Positions 25,004-34,104 of a DNA stretch of 64,000 nucleotides are shown here, in pieces. How positions within the stretch are numbered: position 1 is the first letter of the stretch; every line of letters starts with the position of its first letter. The DNA comes from Bacteroidales bacterium UBA4360. GTDB lineage: Bacteria; Bacteroidota; Bacteroidia; Bacteroidales; UBA932. Below the pieces are notes generated by a model. It did not search any database, was not told where the DNA came from, and was given only the letters and a program-made list of their open reading frames with translations. The stretch spans positions 253,768 to 317,767 of the forward strand of contig DGSO01000028.1 of assembly GCA_002393945.1 (NCBI GenBank), written 5' to 3'. The position numbers were made by a program, and so were the translations under genes.

Positions 25004-26605
25004 ATGGCAGAAGAGAACAAGACAGCGGCATTCGATCCGCTGGACATGAGCAATTACAAGGTAGAGAAACTGCCCAAGATGCAGAAATCCAAATTCGAGG
25101 TGTGGCTTGCCCGCCTCGGAGGGCCTCTTGCGATAATTGCCTTTGTCTGGATCTGCTGGTTCTGCCATATAGGTTTCATAGACAATCTGGACACCGGCGT
25201 GCTGGCAGCCTCTGCACAGAAGCGGCTGGCCGCTCTGGGCCTGGATGGCTTCATAAGGGCCAATTACGCCATGCTGGCCATCTTCGTTGCCAGCCTCATC
25301 CTGTGGATAACGGAGACTATTCCGAACTATCTCACCTCCCTTATCCTCATCCTTGCAACGGTACTATTCGGCGTTACAACGCAGAAGGAAGCCCTTGCGC
25401 AGCTCGGCCACCCTGTGATGTGGCTCAATATCCTCAGCTTCGTCCTTGCGTCCATGCTGGTAAAGACGAAGTTTGCAAAACGCCTTGCCCTGGCCTTCGT
25501 AATCAAGTTCGGCCGCAGCGCAAAAGGCGTGCTCTGGAGCTTCCTGTTGATTAACCTTGTACTGAGTGCATTCATATCGGCAACCACGGTCAAGGCAACT
25601 ATAATGCTCCCTATTTTCATGGTTATATGCGCCATTTACGGGGCCTCCAACGGCAATCGCAACAACTTCGGCCGCAATCTCGTCATCCAGAACCTGTTCC
25701 AGGTCAATATCGGCGCAAATGCATTTTATACTGGCAGCGGGGCGCACCTTCTGGCCATTTCCCTCATTGCCGGCTTCCTGGGCTCATGTGACTTCGGCTA
25801 CAAGGAGTGGCTGGTTGCTGTGGGTCCCATGAGCATCATCATCCTGGTGGTCGGCCTTCTCCTTGGCATGTATGTGTTCTTCCCCATGAAGAAGGAAGAG
25901 CAGGTGCCGCAGATCCAGGGCGGCATAGACCGCCTGAAGGATGAACTTGCCGCAATGGGCAAGATGTCCAAAGAGGAATGGAAGGCCGTTGCCATCTTCC
26001 TCGTGGTCCTTTTCCTCTGGGTTACCAAGGGGACCTTCCACAACATTGACGAAACCATAGTAGCCCTCATCGGCGCCATCCTGGCCCTCCTGCCGGGAAT
26101 AGGCGTGGTGAAGTGGAACGACGTGGACATTCCCTGGCACCTCATGCTCTTCAGCGCAGGCGCATACGTGCTTGGAAGCGGTCTCAACGCCACAGACCTT
26201 CCCAGCACCATGGTGAACGCCGCGTTCGACTCAATGGGTATCACGTCCGGAACGCCGTTCTGGGTGCTTTACGTGATACTTACCTTCCTCATGATGTACT
26301 CCGGCCTGGTGTTCCAGTCCAAGACCATCAGGACCATGGTGTTCGTCCCCATCGCCCTTGGCGTGGAGAAACGTTTCGGTTTCCCTCCCATGAGCCTGGC
26401 ACTTCCGGTGTCGATGCTCATCGAACACTGCTACGTGCTTCCTTTCAACAGCAAGCCGGCGGCTCTTCTCTATACCACTAACCAGTACAGCCTTACCGAT
26501 GCCTTCAAGTACGGCATCACTATGATGACATTCTCCTGGTTCCTCATACTGCTGTTCGGAGAGACCGTCCTGAAGTGGCTGCACATCACTCCGGGCTTGT
26601 TTTAG
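25004..26605 (+). CDS. DASS/SLC13 family sodium-coupled anion transporter
   Basis: A 533-residue inner-membrane protein with about eleven helices. It shows the two inverted halves of the family, with SAFISATTVKATIMLPI in the first and an SKTIRTMVFVPIAL stretch in the second, corresponding to the ion- and substrate-binding hairpins. Relatives carry dicarboxylates, sulfate or phosphate with Na+. The substrate cannot be read from sequence. Position at the end of a run beginning with porin O/P makes phosphate an attractive but unproven choice. Length is slightly above average because of a hydrophilic N-terminus. Confidence 0.83.
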   Translation: MAEENKTAAFDPLDMSNYKVEKLPKMQKSKFEVWLARLGGPLAIIAFVWICWFCHIGFIDNLDTGVLAASAQKRLAALGLDGFIRANYAMLAIFVASLILWITETIPNYLTSLILILATVLFGVTTQKEALAQLGHPVMWLNILSFVLASMLVKTKFAKRLALAFVIKFGRSAKGVLWSFLLINLVLSAFISATTVKATIMLPIFMVICAIYGASNGNRNNFGRNLVIQNLFQVNIGANAFYTGSGAHLLAISLIAGFLGSCDFGYKEWLVAVGPMSIIILVVGLLLGMYVFFPMKKEEQVPQIQGGIDRLKDELAAMGKMSKEEWKAVAIFLVVLFLWVTKGTFHNIDETIVALIGAILALLPGIGVVKWNDVDIPWHLMLFSAGAYVLGSGLNATDLPSTMVNAAFDSMGITSGTPFWVLYVILTFLMMYSGLVFQSKTIRTMVFVPIALGVEKRFGFPPMSLALPVSMLIEHCYVLPFNSKPAALLYTTNQYSLTDAFKYGITMMTFSWFLILLFGETVLKWLHITPGLF

Positions 26606-26618
26606 GCCGAAAATTTCT

Positions 26619-26626
26619 TATCTTTG
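26619..26626 (+). promoter_or_regulatory. -7 box of mgtC
   Basis: TATCTTTG ends five bases before the ATG at 26632. Transcription from it would give a leaderless or nearly leaderless mRNA. Confidence 0.6.
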
Positions 26627-26631
26627 TATTT

Positions 26632-27258
26632 ATGACTATTGACTGGGTACTCATATTGCGCCTTTTCTGCGCGGGCCTTTTTGGCGGAATTATCGGCCTC
26701 GAGAGGGAAATCCGCGCCAAGGAGGCGGGCCTCAGGACCCACTTCATCGTTGCTCTTGGCAGCGCCCTGTTCATGATAATTTCCCAGTATGCTTTTGACG
26801 GACAGCAACATGATGCAGCCCGCGTGGCGGCGCAGGTGGTGTCTGGCATCGGTTTCATCGGCGCTGGCGTTATCATCTTCCAGAAGAATGCCGTTCGCGG
26901 TGTAACTACCGCTGCGGGCCTCTGGGTTGCGGCGGCTATCGGCCTTGCTACCGGGGCGGGCATGTATGCGGTGGCCATTGCGGCTACGCTGCTCACCGTA
27001 ATCTGCCTTGAGGCGATGAACTTCTTCCATTCCAGATACGGGGAAAAAGAGGTTCACCTCACCCTGAATTCAGAGGATGAAGAAGACATCATATCCGTTC
27101 TGGACGCATTCAAGAAGGATAAAATCACCGTGGATTCCTATGCCCTTGAAAATGACAAGGTCCATCTGACCCTGAGGATGAAGCAGCGCACCTATCTTGA
27201 GTCTATTAAAACCATAATTTCCCGTCTGGAGGGATTCAAAATAGAAGATCTATACTAA
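26632..27258 (+). CDS. MgtC/SapB family membrane protein
   Basis: A 208-residue protein. The N-terminal 130 residues hold four to five helices with the family signatures GGIIGLERE near residue 20, GLRTHFIVALGSALF and GIGFIGAGVI followed by VRGVTTAAGLW (cut to short pieces). The C-terminal 70 residues form an ACT-like cytoplasmic domain. MgtC proteins help cells cope with low Mg2+ and altered phosphate or ATP levels, partly by acting on the F-ATPase. It precedes the membrane pyrophosphatase by 11 bases. Confidence 0.88.
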   Translation: MTIDWVLILRLFCAGLFGGIIGLEREIRAKEAGLRTHFIVALGSALFMIISQYAFDGQQHDAARVAAQVVSGIGFIGAGVIIFQKNAVRGVTTAAGLWVAAAIGLATGAGMYAVAIAATLLTVICLEAMNFFHSRYGEKEVHLTLNSEDEEDIISVLDAFKKDKITVDSYALENDKVHLTLRMKQRTYLESIKTIISRLEGFKIEDLY

Positions 27259-27269
27259 AAACATAATTT

Positions 27270-29477
27270 ATGAACACTCTGTTTTATGCGGTTCCGGCAG
27301 CCTCGGTCCTGGCGCTTCTGTTCGCCTGGATCTTCTTCCGTCAGATGATGAAGGAAAGCGAGGGTACCGTGACAATGAAGGAAATCGCACAGTATGTGCG
27401 TGAGGGCGCAATGGCATACCTCAAACAGCAGTACAAGGTTGTTACCATCGTTTTCATCGTTCTGGCAATCCTGTTCGCAATTCTGGCCTATGGATTCGGC
27501 GTGCAGAATCCCTGGGTCCCCTTCGCCTTCCTCACCGGCGGTTTCTTCTCCGGCCTGGCGGGCTTCGTGGGAATGAGAACGGCCACATACGCATCGGCCC
27601 GTACGGCAAATGCAACGATGAGAAGCCTCAATTCGGGCCTCAAGATCGCATTCCGCAGCGGCGCCGTGATGGGTCTCACCGTGGTGGGCCTGGGTCTTCT
27701 GGACATCTCCATCTGGTGGCTGATCCTCAACGCCTTCGTCCATGAAGCCACTGACGCCCAGACGCTTGTAGTCATCACAACCACCATGCTCACCTTCGGA
27801 ATGGGAGCCTCTACACAGGCCCTCTTCGCCCGCGTGGGCGGCGGTATCTATACCAAGGCTGCCGATGTAGGCGCAGACATCGTGGGCAAGGTGGAACAGG
27901 ACATCCCCGAGGATGACCCCCGCAACCCCGCCACCATTGCCGACAACGTAGGCGACAACGTAGGCGACGTAGCCGGTATGGGCGCAGACCTCTACGAGAG
28001 CTACTGCGGCTCCATCCTCGCAACCATGGCCCTTGGCGCATCGGCCTTCTTCAACGCAGGTACGGCCGTTCAGCTCAAGGCTATCATGGCTCCCATGCTC
28101 ATTGCCTCTATCGGCGTAGTCCTTTCGATTTTAGGTATTTACGCAGTGCGCACCAAGGAAGGTGCAAGCCTGAAGGACCTTCTTGGCTCCCTGAGCCTTG
28201 GCACCAACCTCAGCGCCGCGCTCATCGCCGTCCTTACCTTCGGCGTGTTCTACATCCTGGGCTTCAACGGTGAAGGCGGCCTTCCCCAGTGGTGGCAGAT
28301 TTCACTGAGCGTACTCAGCGGCCTTCTTGCCGGCGTAATCATCGGAAAGGTTACGGAATACTACACCTCGCACTCATACAAGCCCACCCAAAAGCTTGCG
28401 GAAAGTTCACAGACCGGTCCCGCCACCGTCATTATCAACGGCGTGGGCCTTGGCATGATTTCCACCGCCGTTCCGGTCATCACCATTGCAGTTGCAATCC
28501 TTCTGGCCTATGGCTTCGCAACCGGATTCCACTACTCCACCGACACCCTGAGCCTCGGCCTCTACGGCATCTCCATCGCCGCCGTGGGCATGCTCTCCAC
28601 CCTTGGAATCACCCTTGCCACAGACGCTTACGGCCCCATTGCCGATAACGCCGGCGGCAACGCCCAGATGAGTGAACTGGATCCCTCCGTCCGCGAAAAG
28701 ACAGATATCCTGGATTCCCTTGGAAACACCACTGCAGCAACCGGAAAGGGCTTTGCAATCGGCTCCGCCGCGCTTACCGCCCTTGCCCTCCTTGCCTCAT
28801 ACATTGAAGAGCTCAAGATAGGCTTTTCTCATATCGGAAAGACCGTTTTGGAAATCGGAGACCGCACGGTCCAGACCGTGTCGGCGTCAATCACGGATAT
28901 AGTAGAGTACTATGACATCACCCTCATGAACCCCATGGTTCTGGTGGGCGTGTTCATCGGCTCCATGATGGCTTTCCTCTTCTGCGGTCTCACCATGAAC
29001 GCAGTAGGCCGTGCAGCGCAGAAGATGGTGGTTGAGGTTCGCCGCCAGTTCCGCGAGATTGCCGGTATCCTCGAAGGCAAGCAGCGTCCGGACTACACCT
29101 CCTGCGTGCGCATTTCCACAAAGGCCGCACAGCATGAGATGGTATTCCCTTCAATCCTTGCCATCATCGTCCCCATGCTGGTGGGCGTTATTCTTGGCCC
29201 TGCGGGTGTCATCGGCCTTCTTGCCGGCGGCCTTGGTGCAGGTTTTGTCCTGGCAGTGTTCCTTGCCAACTCCGGCGGCGCCTGGGACAACGCAAAGAAG
29301 TATGTGGAGGAAGGCCACTTCGGCGGCAAGAACTCCTCTTCGCATCATGCAACCGTGGTTGGTGACACCGTTGGTGACCCGTTCAAGGACACCTCAGGTC
29401 CTTCCCTGAACATCCTCATCAAGCTCATGAGCATGGTCTCCATCGTCATGGCCGGCCTTACCGTGATGCTGCACTAG
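27270..29477 (+). CDS. hppA: Membrane-bound ion-pumping pyrophosphatase
   Basis: This 735-residue enzyme couples pyrophosphate hydrolysis to ion export. The catalytic Asp-rich loop DVGADIVGKVEQDIPEDD (about residues 200-217) and the DNVGDNVGDVAGMGADLYE region (cut: DNVGDNVGDVAG) are intact. Around residue 484 the sequence GNTTAATGKG has Ala at the position where K+-independent enzymes have Lys, so this belongs to the K+-dependent class. That class includes H+, Na+ and dual pumps, so the ion is uncertain. Probably cotranscribed with mgtC. Confidence 0.93.
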   Translation: MNTLFYAVPAASVLALLFAWIFFRQMMKESEGTVTMKEIAQYVREGAMAYLKQQYKVVTIVFIVLAILFAILAYGFGVQNPWVPFAFLTGGFFSGLAGFVGMRTATYASARTANATMRSLNSGLKIAFRSGAVMGLTVVGLGLLDISIWWLILNAFVHEATDAQTLVVITTTMLTFGMGASTQALFARVGGGIYTKAADVGADIVGKVEQDIPEDDPRNPATIADNVGDNVGDVAGMGADLYESYCGSILATMALGASAFFNAGTAVQLKAIMAPMLIASIGVVLSILGIYAVRTKEGASLKDLLGSLSLGTNLSAALIAVLTFGVFYILGFNGEGGLPQWWQISLSVLSGLLAGVIIGKVTEYYTSHSYKPTQKLAESSQTGPATVIINGVGLGMISTAVPVITIAVAILLAYGFATGFHYSTDTLSLGLYGISIAAVGMLSTLGITLATDAYGPIADNAGGNAQMSELDPSVREKTDILDSLGNTTAATGKGFAIGSAALTALALLASYIEELKIGFSHIGKTVLEIGDRTVQTVSASITDIVEYYDITLMNPMVLVGVFIGSMMAFLFCGLTMNAVGRAAQKMVVEVRRQFREIAGILEGKQRPDYTSCVRISTKAAQHEMVFPSILAIIVPMLVGVILGPAGVIGLLAGGLGAGFVLAVFLANSGGAWDNAKKYVEEGHFGGKNSSSHHATVVGDTVGDPFKDTSGPSLNILIKLMSMVSIVMAGLTVMLH

Positions 29478-29496
29478 TGAGTTTAAATACCGTTTT

Positions 29497-29609
29497 ATGG
29501 CGAAGGTCTGTTTTTTATTGACAGGCCTTCGCCATTAATTATGCCCTGTATGGTGGTAAGGTGCAGATTTGGTGGCAAAGGTCTGCTGCATAAAAACAGA
29601 CCTTCGCCA
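29497..29609. repeat. Two GGCGAAGGTCTG hairpins
   Basis: First hairpin: ATGGCGAAGGTCTGT (29497-29511) with ACAGGCCTTCGCCAT (29521-29535). Second: TGGCAAAGGTCTG (29573-29585) with CAGACCTTCGCCA (29597-29609). The first can end hppA transcription. The same unit recurs at 42314-42448. Confidence 0.75.
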
Positions 29610-29645
29610 AAAGGCTCATAAATTTGACTTGTCGCGGAAAAACCG

Positions 29646-29653
29646 TAAATTTG
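29646..29653 (+). promoter_or_regulatory. -7 box of the SGNH-MBOAT operon
   Basis: TAAATTTG, seven bases before the ATG at 29661. Confidence 0.6.
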
Positions 29654-29660
29654 CAGTCTT

Positions 29661-31052
29661 ATGCGCGCAAGGCAGGTACTCATATTCTTACTGGGCGTTT
29701 TCGCACTCATCGGGGTGGGCTGGCTGGCCTTCCCGGCAGACGGAGTGCAGGCCGGTCCTCTTACGCTGCGTTTCCCGTCATACAGGAAAATGGTGGCGGA
29801 GGCGTCGGAAACCAAGGTGAACGTAGATTCGGTCCTCACGGCCGTGGAGGAGCGTTTCCGCATGCAGGACGACACCCTGAACTACTACCATGACTTCTTT
29901 TACAACAACCCGGACCGCATCTTCCTTCCCGGTGACGATTATACCTTCTTCGATCCCGTTTTCAAGAAGTTTGAAGAGGACAGCAGCATCGTCCGTGTAA
30001 TCCATTACGGAGACTCGCAGATAGAGATGGACCGCATGTCAAGCGACCTGCGCGACGCCCTCCAGAAGCGCTTCGGCGGCATAGGAACCGGCATGTTCCC
30101 GGTCCTTTCCAATGTGCCTTCCGCCAATATCTACCGCAGCGCAAGCGGCGGCTTCACCCAGTACACCATGTACGGCGATTCCACCACCCAGCGTGCCGGT
30201 CACAACCGTTACGGCATAATGGCCCAGGTGGTCCAGATGGCCGGTGGCGGCACAATCAGCCTCCGTGGCACCCGTAACAAAACCGCCCCGCAGCGCACCA
30301 AGACCTTCCAGACCGTAACCCTCCTCTACGGCAGGGCAAGCGGCGGGTTCAAGGCAAGGGCCGTGAGCGACACCTTGAAGCCCCAGACCTCCATAGAACG
30401 CCTCGAAAGCGGTACAACCCTCATGCGCTGGGACTTCGGAAAGCCGGTGGACAGGGTTCGCATAAACCTTAGCGGCAATGCCGAAATCTACGGCATCACC
30501 GCCGACGGCGCAGAAGGCGTAGCTGTCGATAATATCCCCCTCAGAGGCTGCTCCGGCACCATTTTCTCCCGCATCTCAAAGCCCCTCATGGCAGACTGCA
30601 TGCAGCTTGAAAATGCCGGCCTCATCATCCTCCAGTTCGGCGGAAACTACATGCCCGTGGCACATTCCTCCAAGGTGATAAGCAGCTACTGCACCAAGAT
30701 AGCGGAGCAGATCCAGTACTTCCATGAGGCCGCCCCGGATGCGAAGATACTCTTCATCGGCCCGTCCGACATGGGCACGAGCAGGAACGGACGCATAGTC
30801 ACGAGGCCCCGCCTTCCGGAGATGGTGGATTCCCTCAAGGCAACCGCCCTCCGCAACGACGCCGCATATTGGGACCTCTTCCGCATGATGGGAGGGGAGA
30901 ATTCCATGGTTCAGTGGGTAAAGCACGTGCCTCCTTACGCCGGGGCCGATTACACCCACTTCACCCCCGCCGGAGCCCAGAAGGTTGGACAGGCCCTCAG
31001 CCGCTCTTTCCTCACCTATTACGATTATTACCGCCTTCGCAAAGAGAAATGA
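29661..31052 (+). CDS. SGNH-type hydrolase, exported, first of pair
   Basis: A 463-residue protein with an N-terminal hydrophobic segment (LIFLLGVFALIGVGWLAF) that anchors or exports it. Block I is VIHYGDSQIE (about residue 113-122) with the nucleophile Ser; the final block is DYTHFTPAG with the catalytic Asp and His. FGGNYM is a candidate oxyanion block. Its stop overlaps the start of the next SGNH gene (ATGA). With the MBOAT gene this suggests acetyl transfer to, or removal from, an extracytoplasmic polymer such as peptidoglycan or polysaccharide. Confidence 0.8.
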   Translation: MRARQVLIFLLGVFALIGVGWLAFPADGVQAGPLTLRFPSYRKMVAEASETKVNVDSVLTAVEERFRMQDDTLNYYHDFFYNNPDRIFLPGDDYTFFDPVFKKFEEDSSIVRVIHYGDSQIEMDRMSSDLRDALQKRFGGIGTGMFPVLSNVPSANIYRSASGGFTQYTMYGDSTTQRAGHNRYGIMAQVVQMAGGGTISLRGTRNKTAPQRTKTFQTVTLLYGRASGGFKARAVSDTLKPQTSIERLESGTTLMRWDFGKPVDRVRINLSGNAEIYGITADGAEGVAVDNIPLRGCSGTIFSRISKPLMADCMQLENAGLIILQFGGNYMPVAHSSKVISSYCTKIAEQIQYFHEAAPDAKILFIGPSDMGTSRNGRIVTRPRLPEMVDSLKATALRNDAAYWDLFRMMGGENSMVQWVKHVPPYAGADYTHFTPAGAQKVGQALSRSFLTYYDYYRLRKEK

Positions 31053-32227
31053 AAAAAGCCCTTCTCCTTGCCATACTCATCCTGACGGTGCTGCCTCTCC
31101 AGGGGCGGCGCTACCCGTTTGTGAGGGTGGAGAAGAATGAGCTCCAGTTCCCCGGCGGCCCTTCTGCCGATTATGCCCTCTTCCTGCGCAAGCTGGACTC
31201 CCTGGTGATATCCGGCAGTGCCGATGTGCGCATCCTCCACGTGGGCGGCTCCCACGTCCAGGGAGGCACCTGGACAGACCGCCTCCGCCGCAGCTTCCTG
31301 GCCCTCAGATACGGCATGGACGGTGGCAGGGGGCTGGTTTTCCCCTTTGCCGCAGCCTCCACGAACACGCCGGTGAGCTACACCACAACCGCTGTCGGGA
31401 ACTGGGAGACAACCCGCTGCCTCAAGCCCGACAGAACCATCGGCCTTGCGGGAATAGGCGCCACTGCGGCCGATACATCGGCACGGGTGGTCATAGACCT
31501 TCTGCCCCGGGAAAACCGCATCATGCAGCAGCATTACTGCTTCAACAGGGTTACGGTGATGGGCTACGGAAACAGGGAGCCCGTGCTGCTCCTTTCAAAG
31601 AAAGATACGCTCTGGGGCCGACGGGAAGGCGTCCTGTGGAAGTTCGACCTCCCCGCTTATACAGACTGGATCCAGCTTGGCCTTTCCCAGACCGGTACCG
31701 GCAGCTATACCCTCGAAGGCCTGTATCTTGACAAGGCAGTAAAGGGTTTCACCTACAGCGAGGCCGGAATAAACGGCGCCGCCACGTCGTCCTGGCTCAA
31801 GTGCGAGGACTGGGAGAGGAACCTGAGGGTGGTAAAGCCGGACATGGTGGTGTTCTCGATAGGCATAAACGACATCCAGGGACCGGATTTTTCCGTGGAC
31901 CGCTTCAAGAGCAATTACAGGCAGCTGGTGAAGATGGTAAAGAAGGTAAATCCCCGCTGCGCCATTTTCTTCACAGGAATAAACGACAGCTCCTATCGGC
32001 ACCATGTAAATCCTCATACAGAGGCCGTGGAGACCGCCATGAGCGAGCTTGCAAAGGAGTTCAAGGGCGTTTTCTGGGACATGTACGAGGTGATGGGCGG
32101 CTACGGTTCCATGGAAGTCTGGAGGGAAGCCGGCCTTGCCCAGAGCGACCTTGTCCACTTCACACCCGACGGCTACCGCCTCCTTGGGGATCTCTTGTTT
32201 GACGCAATAATGAATTCTGCCCGATGA
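31049..32227 (+). CDS. SGNH-type hydrolase, exported, second of pair
   Basis: A 392-residue paralogue of the preceding protein with a signal peptide (MKKALLLAILILTVLPLQG). Block I reads HVGGSHVQGG: the Ser remains but the usual Asp of GDS is Gly. IGINDIQGPD is the Asn block, and DLVHFTPDGY supplies Asp and His. The triad is therefore complete despite the altered block I. The start codon overlaps the previous stop and its own stop overlaps the MBOAT start, both as ATGA, so the three are translationally coupled. Confidence 0.8.
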   Translation: MKKALLLAILILTVLPLQGRRYPFVRVEKNELQFPGGPSADYALFLRKLDSLVISGSADVRILHVGGSHVQGGTWTDRLRRSFLALRYGMDGGRGLVFPFAAASTNTPVSYTTTAVGNWETTRCLKPDRTIGLAGIGATAADTSARVVIDLLPRENRIMQQHYCFNRVTVMGYGNREPVLLLSKKDTLWGRREGVLWKFDLPAYTDWIQLGLSQTGTGSYTLEGLYLDKAVKGFTYSEAGINGAATSSWLKCEDWERNLRVVKPDMVVFSIGINDIQGPDFSVDRFKSNYRQLVKMVKKVNPRCAIFFTGINDSSYRHHVNPHTEAVETAMSELAKEFKGVFWDMYEVMGGYGSMEVWREAGLAQSDLVHFTPDGYRLLGDLLFDAIMNSAR

Positions 32228-34104
32228 ACCTCTGGACCGTCATACAGGATTTCTTCGGGGCGTTGTTCGCGTTTGACCAGGCGCATCCGCTGCTGTTCAC
32301 CCAGTTCTACTTCTGGGCGTTCTTCGCGATTGTTTTCGCCGTGTTCTCGCTCTTCCATTCCAAGGTGCTCCTGAGAAACGGCTTCCTGTTTGCGGCGTCC
32401 CTGTTCTTCTATTACAAGACCAGCGGCGTTTTCCTTGCCCTGCTGCTCTTTGTGATAGTATATAACTTCTTTGCGGCCAAGTGGATATACCGCCTTAAGT
32501 CAGAAAGGTGGAAGGGCGTGGTAGTAGGGCTAAGCGCGCTTGTAGACCTCGGGCTCCTGGCATATTTCAAGTATGCATACTTCATCACCGACTTCGTGAA
32601 CAACCTGTTCGGGCTGTCGATAGAGGTGCATGATGTTCTTGGTGAATTCCTTAACATGCTCACGGGAGCGGCCGTCTTCAGCGTAGACGCCATCATCCTG
32701 CCTGTGGGCATATCATTCTTCACCTTCCAGGCGGTGAGCTATGTGGTGGACGTGAAACGCTGCAAGATAGAGCCGGTGCAGAATTTCCTGGACTTCGGTT
32801 TCTACCTGAGTTTCTTCCCGCAGCTGGTGGCAGGCCCCATCGTCCGTGCGTCGGAGTTCATAGCCCAGCTTCACAAGCCTTACAACCTGTCCCGCCGCTG
32901 GTTCGGCATCGCCATCTTCTGGATAATGAACGGTCTTCTCAAAAAGCTCATCCTGGCCGACTACATGGCCGTGAACTTTGCCGACCGCGTCTTTGCCAAC
33001 CCCCTCATGTTCAGCGGCTTTGAAAACCTCGCAGCCCTCTTCTGCTATTCCCTCCAGGTCTATGCCGATTTCTCCGGCTACACGGACATAGCAACCGGCG
33101 TAGCCATGCTCATGGGCTTCTACCTGCCCAAGAACTTCGATTCTCCCTACAAGGCTGTGAACACCCAGCAGTTCTGGCGCCGCTGGCACATGACGCTTTC
33201 CCGCTGGCTCAGGGACTATCTGTACATCCCTCTTGGAGGCAACAGGAATGCGACTCCGGGAACGTATATCATAATTATAGCTGTTGCGGTTATAGGCAGC
33301 TTCCTCAGCGGCAGCTGGTGGGTGGCGGTGGCCGTCGCCGCCATAGCCGGCGGAATCGGTCTCTGGGCCTGGAAACACCCGGGAGACCGCAAGCTCATCA
33401 CCACCAATATCAACTCCATGAACACCATGCTCCTTGGCGGCCTCTGGCACGGAGCAAGCTGGAATTTCATGATCTGGGGCGGTCTCAACGGCCTTGGCCA
33501 GGTGATATACAAAGTGTGGACAAGGCGCTCCATGGGAGTGAAGGTCCTTATCATCACGCTTGTCACCGCCCTTTGCGGAACCCTCTCCCTCACGCTCCAC
33601 TATCCCGTTTGGAACATGTTCTTTGTCTGGACGCTCATTATATGGATAGGCACTGCAGTGAAGGGAATAATCTGTCATTTCGACCGAGCGAAGCGAGTGG
33701 AGAAATCTCCTGCTGCAGAGTGGCTGTCACGTGCGTGGGACATTTTCCAGACCTTCGTGTTCATAACCTTCACGCGTCTTTTCTTCAGGAGCGGCTCCAA
33801 CCTGGATCCCGCCCTTGCAAACGAGGAGGCGTGGAATACGGCAAAGAACATGGTGAACCAGATAGGCGGCCACTGGGACCTCTCGCTGGTACCGTCAATG
33901 GCTGCCGCTCACTGGCAGGTGCTTGTACTGTTTGTCGTGGGAATGATAATCCACTGGCTGCCGGAGCGCTTCAAACGCCGCTACCGCATCTGGTTCGCAA
34001 AGCTTCCGCTGGCCGTAATGGCCATAGTGGTGGCGCTCATAGTGTTTGTATTCTGCCAGTTCATCACCGCAGACCTTCAGAGCTTCATCTATTTCCAGTT
34101 CTAG
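32224..34104 (+). CDS. MBOAT family membrane O-acyltransferase
   Basis: A 626-residue polytopic protein of the DltB/AlgI type, which passes acyl groups across the membrane to an extracytoplasmic acceptor. The catalytic His is in GGLWHGASWNF (about residue 407). QFWRRWHMTLSRWLRDYLYIPLG (cut: RRWHMTLSRWLRDYLY) is the family hallmark. It is longer than usual; about 13 residues of the extra length (CHFDRAKRVEKS) come from a TGTCATTTCGA-type repeat at 33672. The stop codon TAG shares a CTAG with the convergent ksgA stop. Confidence 0.9.
   Translation: MNLWTVIQDFFGALFAFDQAHPLLFTQFYFWAFFAIVFAVFSLFHSKVLLRNGFLFAASLFFYYKTSGVFLALLLFVIVYNFFAAKWIYRLKSERWKGVVVGLSALVDLGLLAYFKYAYFITDFVNNLFGLSIEVHDVLGEFLNMLTGAAVFSVDAIILPVGISFFTFQAVSYVVDVKRCKIEPVQNFLDFGFYLSFFPQLVAGPIVRASEFIAQLHKPYNLSRRWFGIAIFWIMNGLLKKLILADYMAVNFADRVFANPLMFSGFENLAALFCYSLQVYADFSGYTDIATGVAMLMGFYLPKNFDSPYKAVNTQQFWRRWHMTLSRWLRDYLYIPLGGNRNATPGTYIIIIAVAVIGSFLSGSWWVAVAVAAIAGGIGLWAWKHPGDRKLITTNINSMNTMLLGGLWHGASWNFMIWGGLNGLGQVIYKVWTRRSMGVKVLIITLVTALCGTLSLTLHYPVWNMFFVWTLIIWIGTAVKGIICHFDRAKRVEKSPAAEWLSRAWDIFQTFVFITFTRLFFRSGSNLDPALANEEAWNTAKNMVNQIGGHWDLSLVPSMAAAHWQVLVLFVVGMIIHWLPERFKRRYRIWFAKLPLAVMAIVVALIVFVFCQFITADLQSFIYFQF
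33672..33709 (+). repeat. Palindromic repeat inside the MBOAT gene
   Basis: CTGTCATTTCGACCGAGCG continues into AAGCGAGTGGAGAAATCTCC. It adds codons for CHFDRAKRVEKS in a hydrophilic loop without shifting the frame. Confidence 0.8.
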
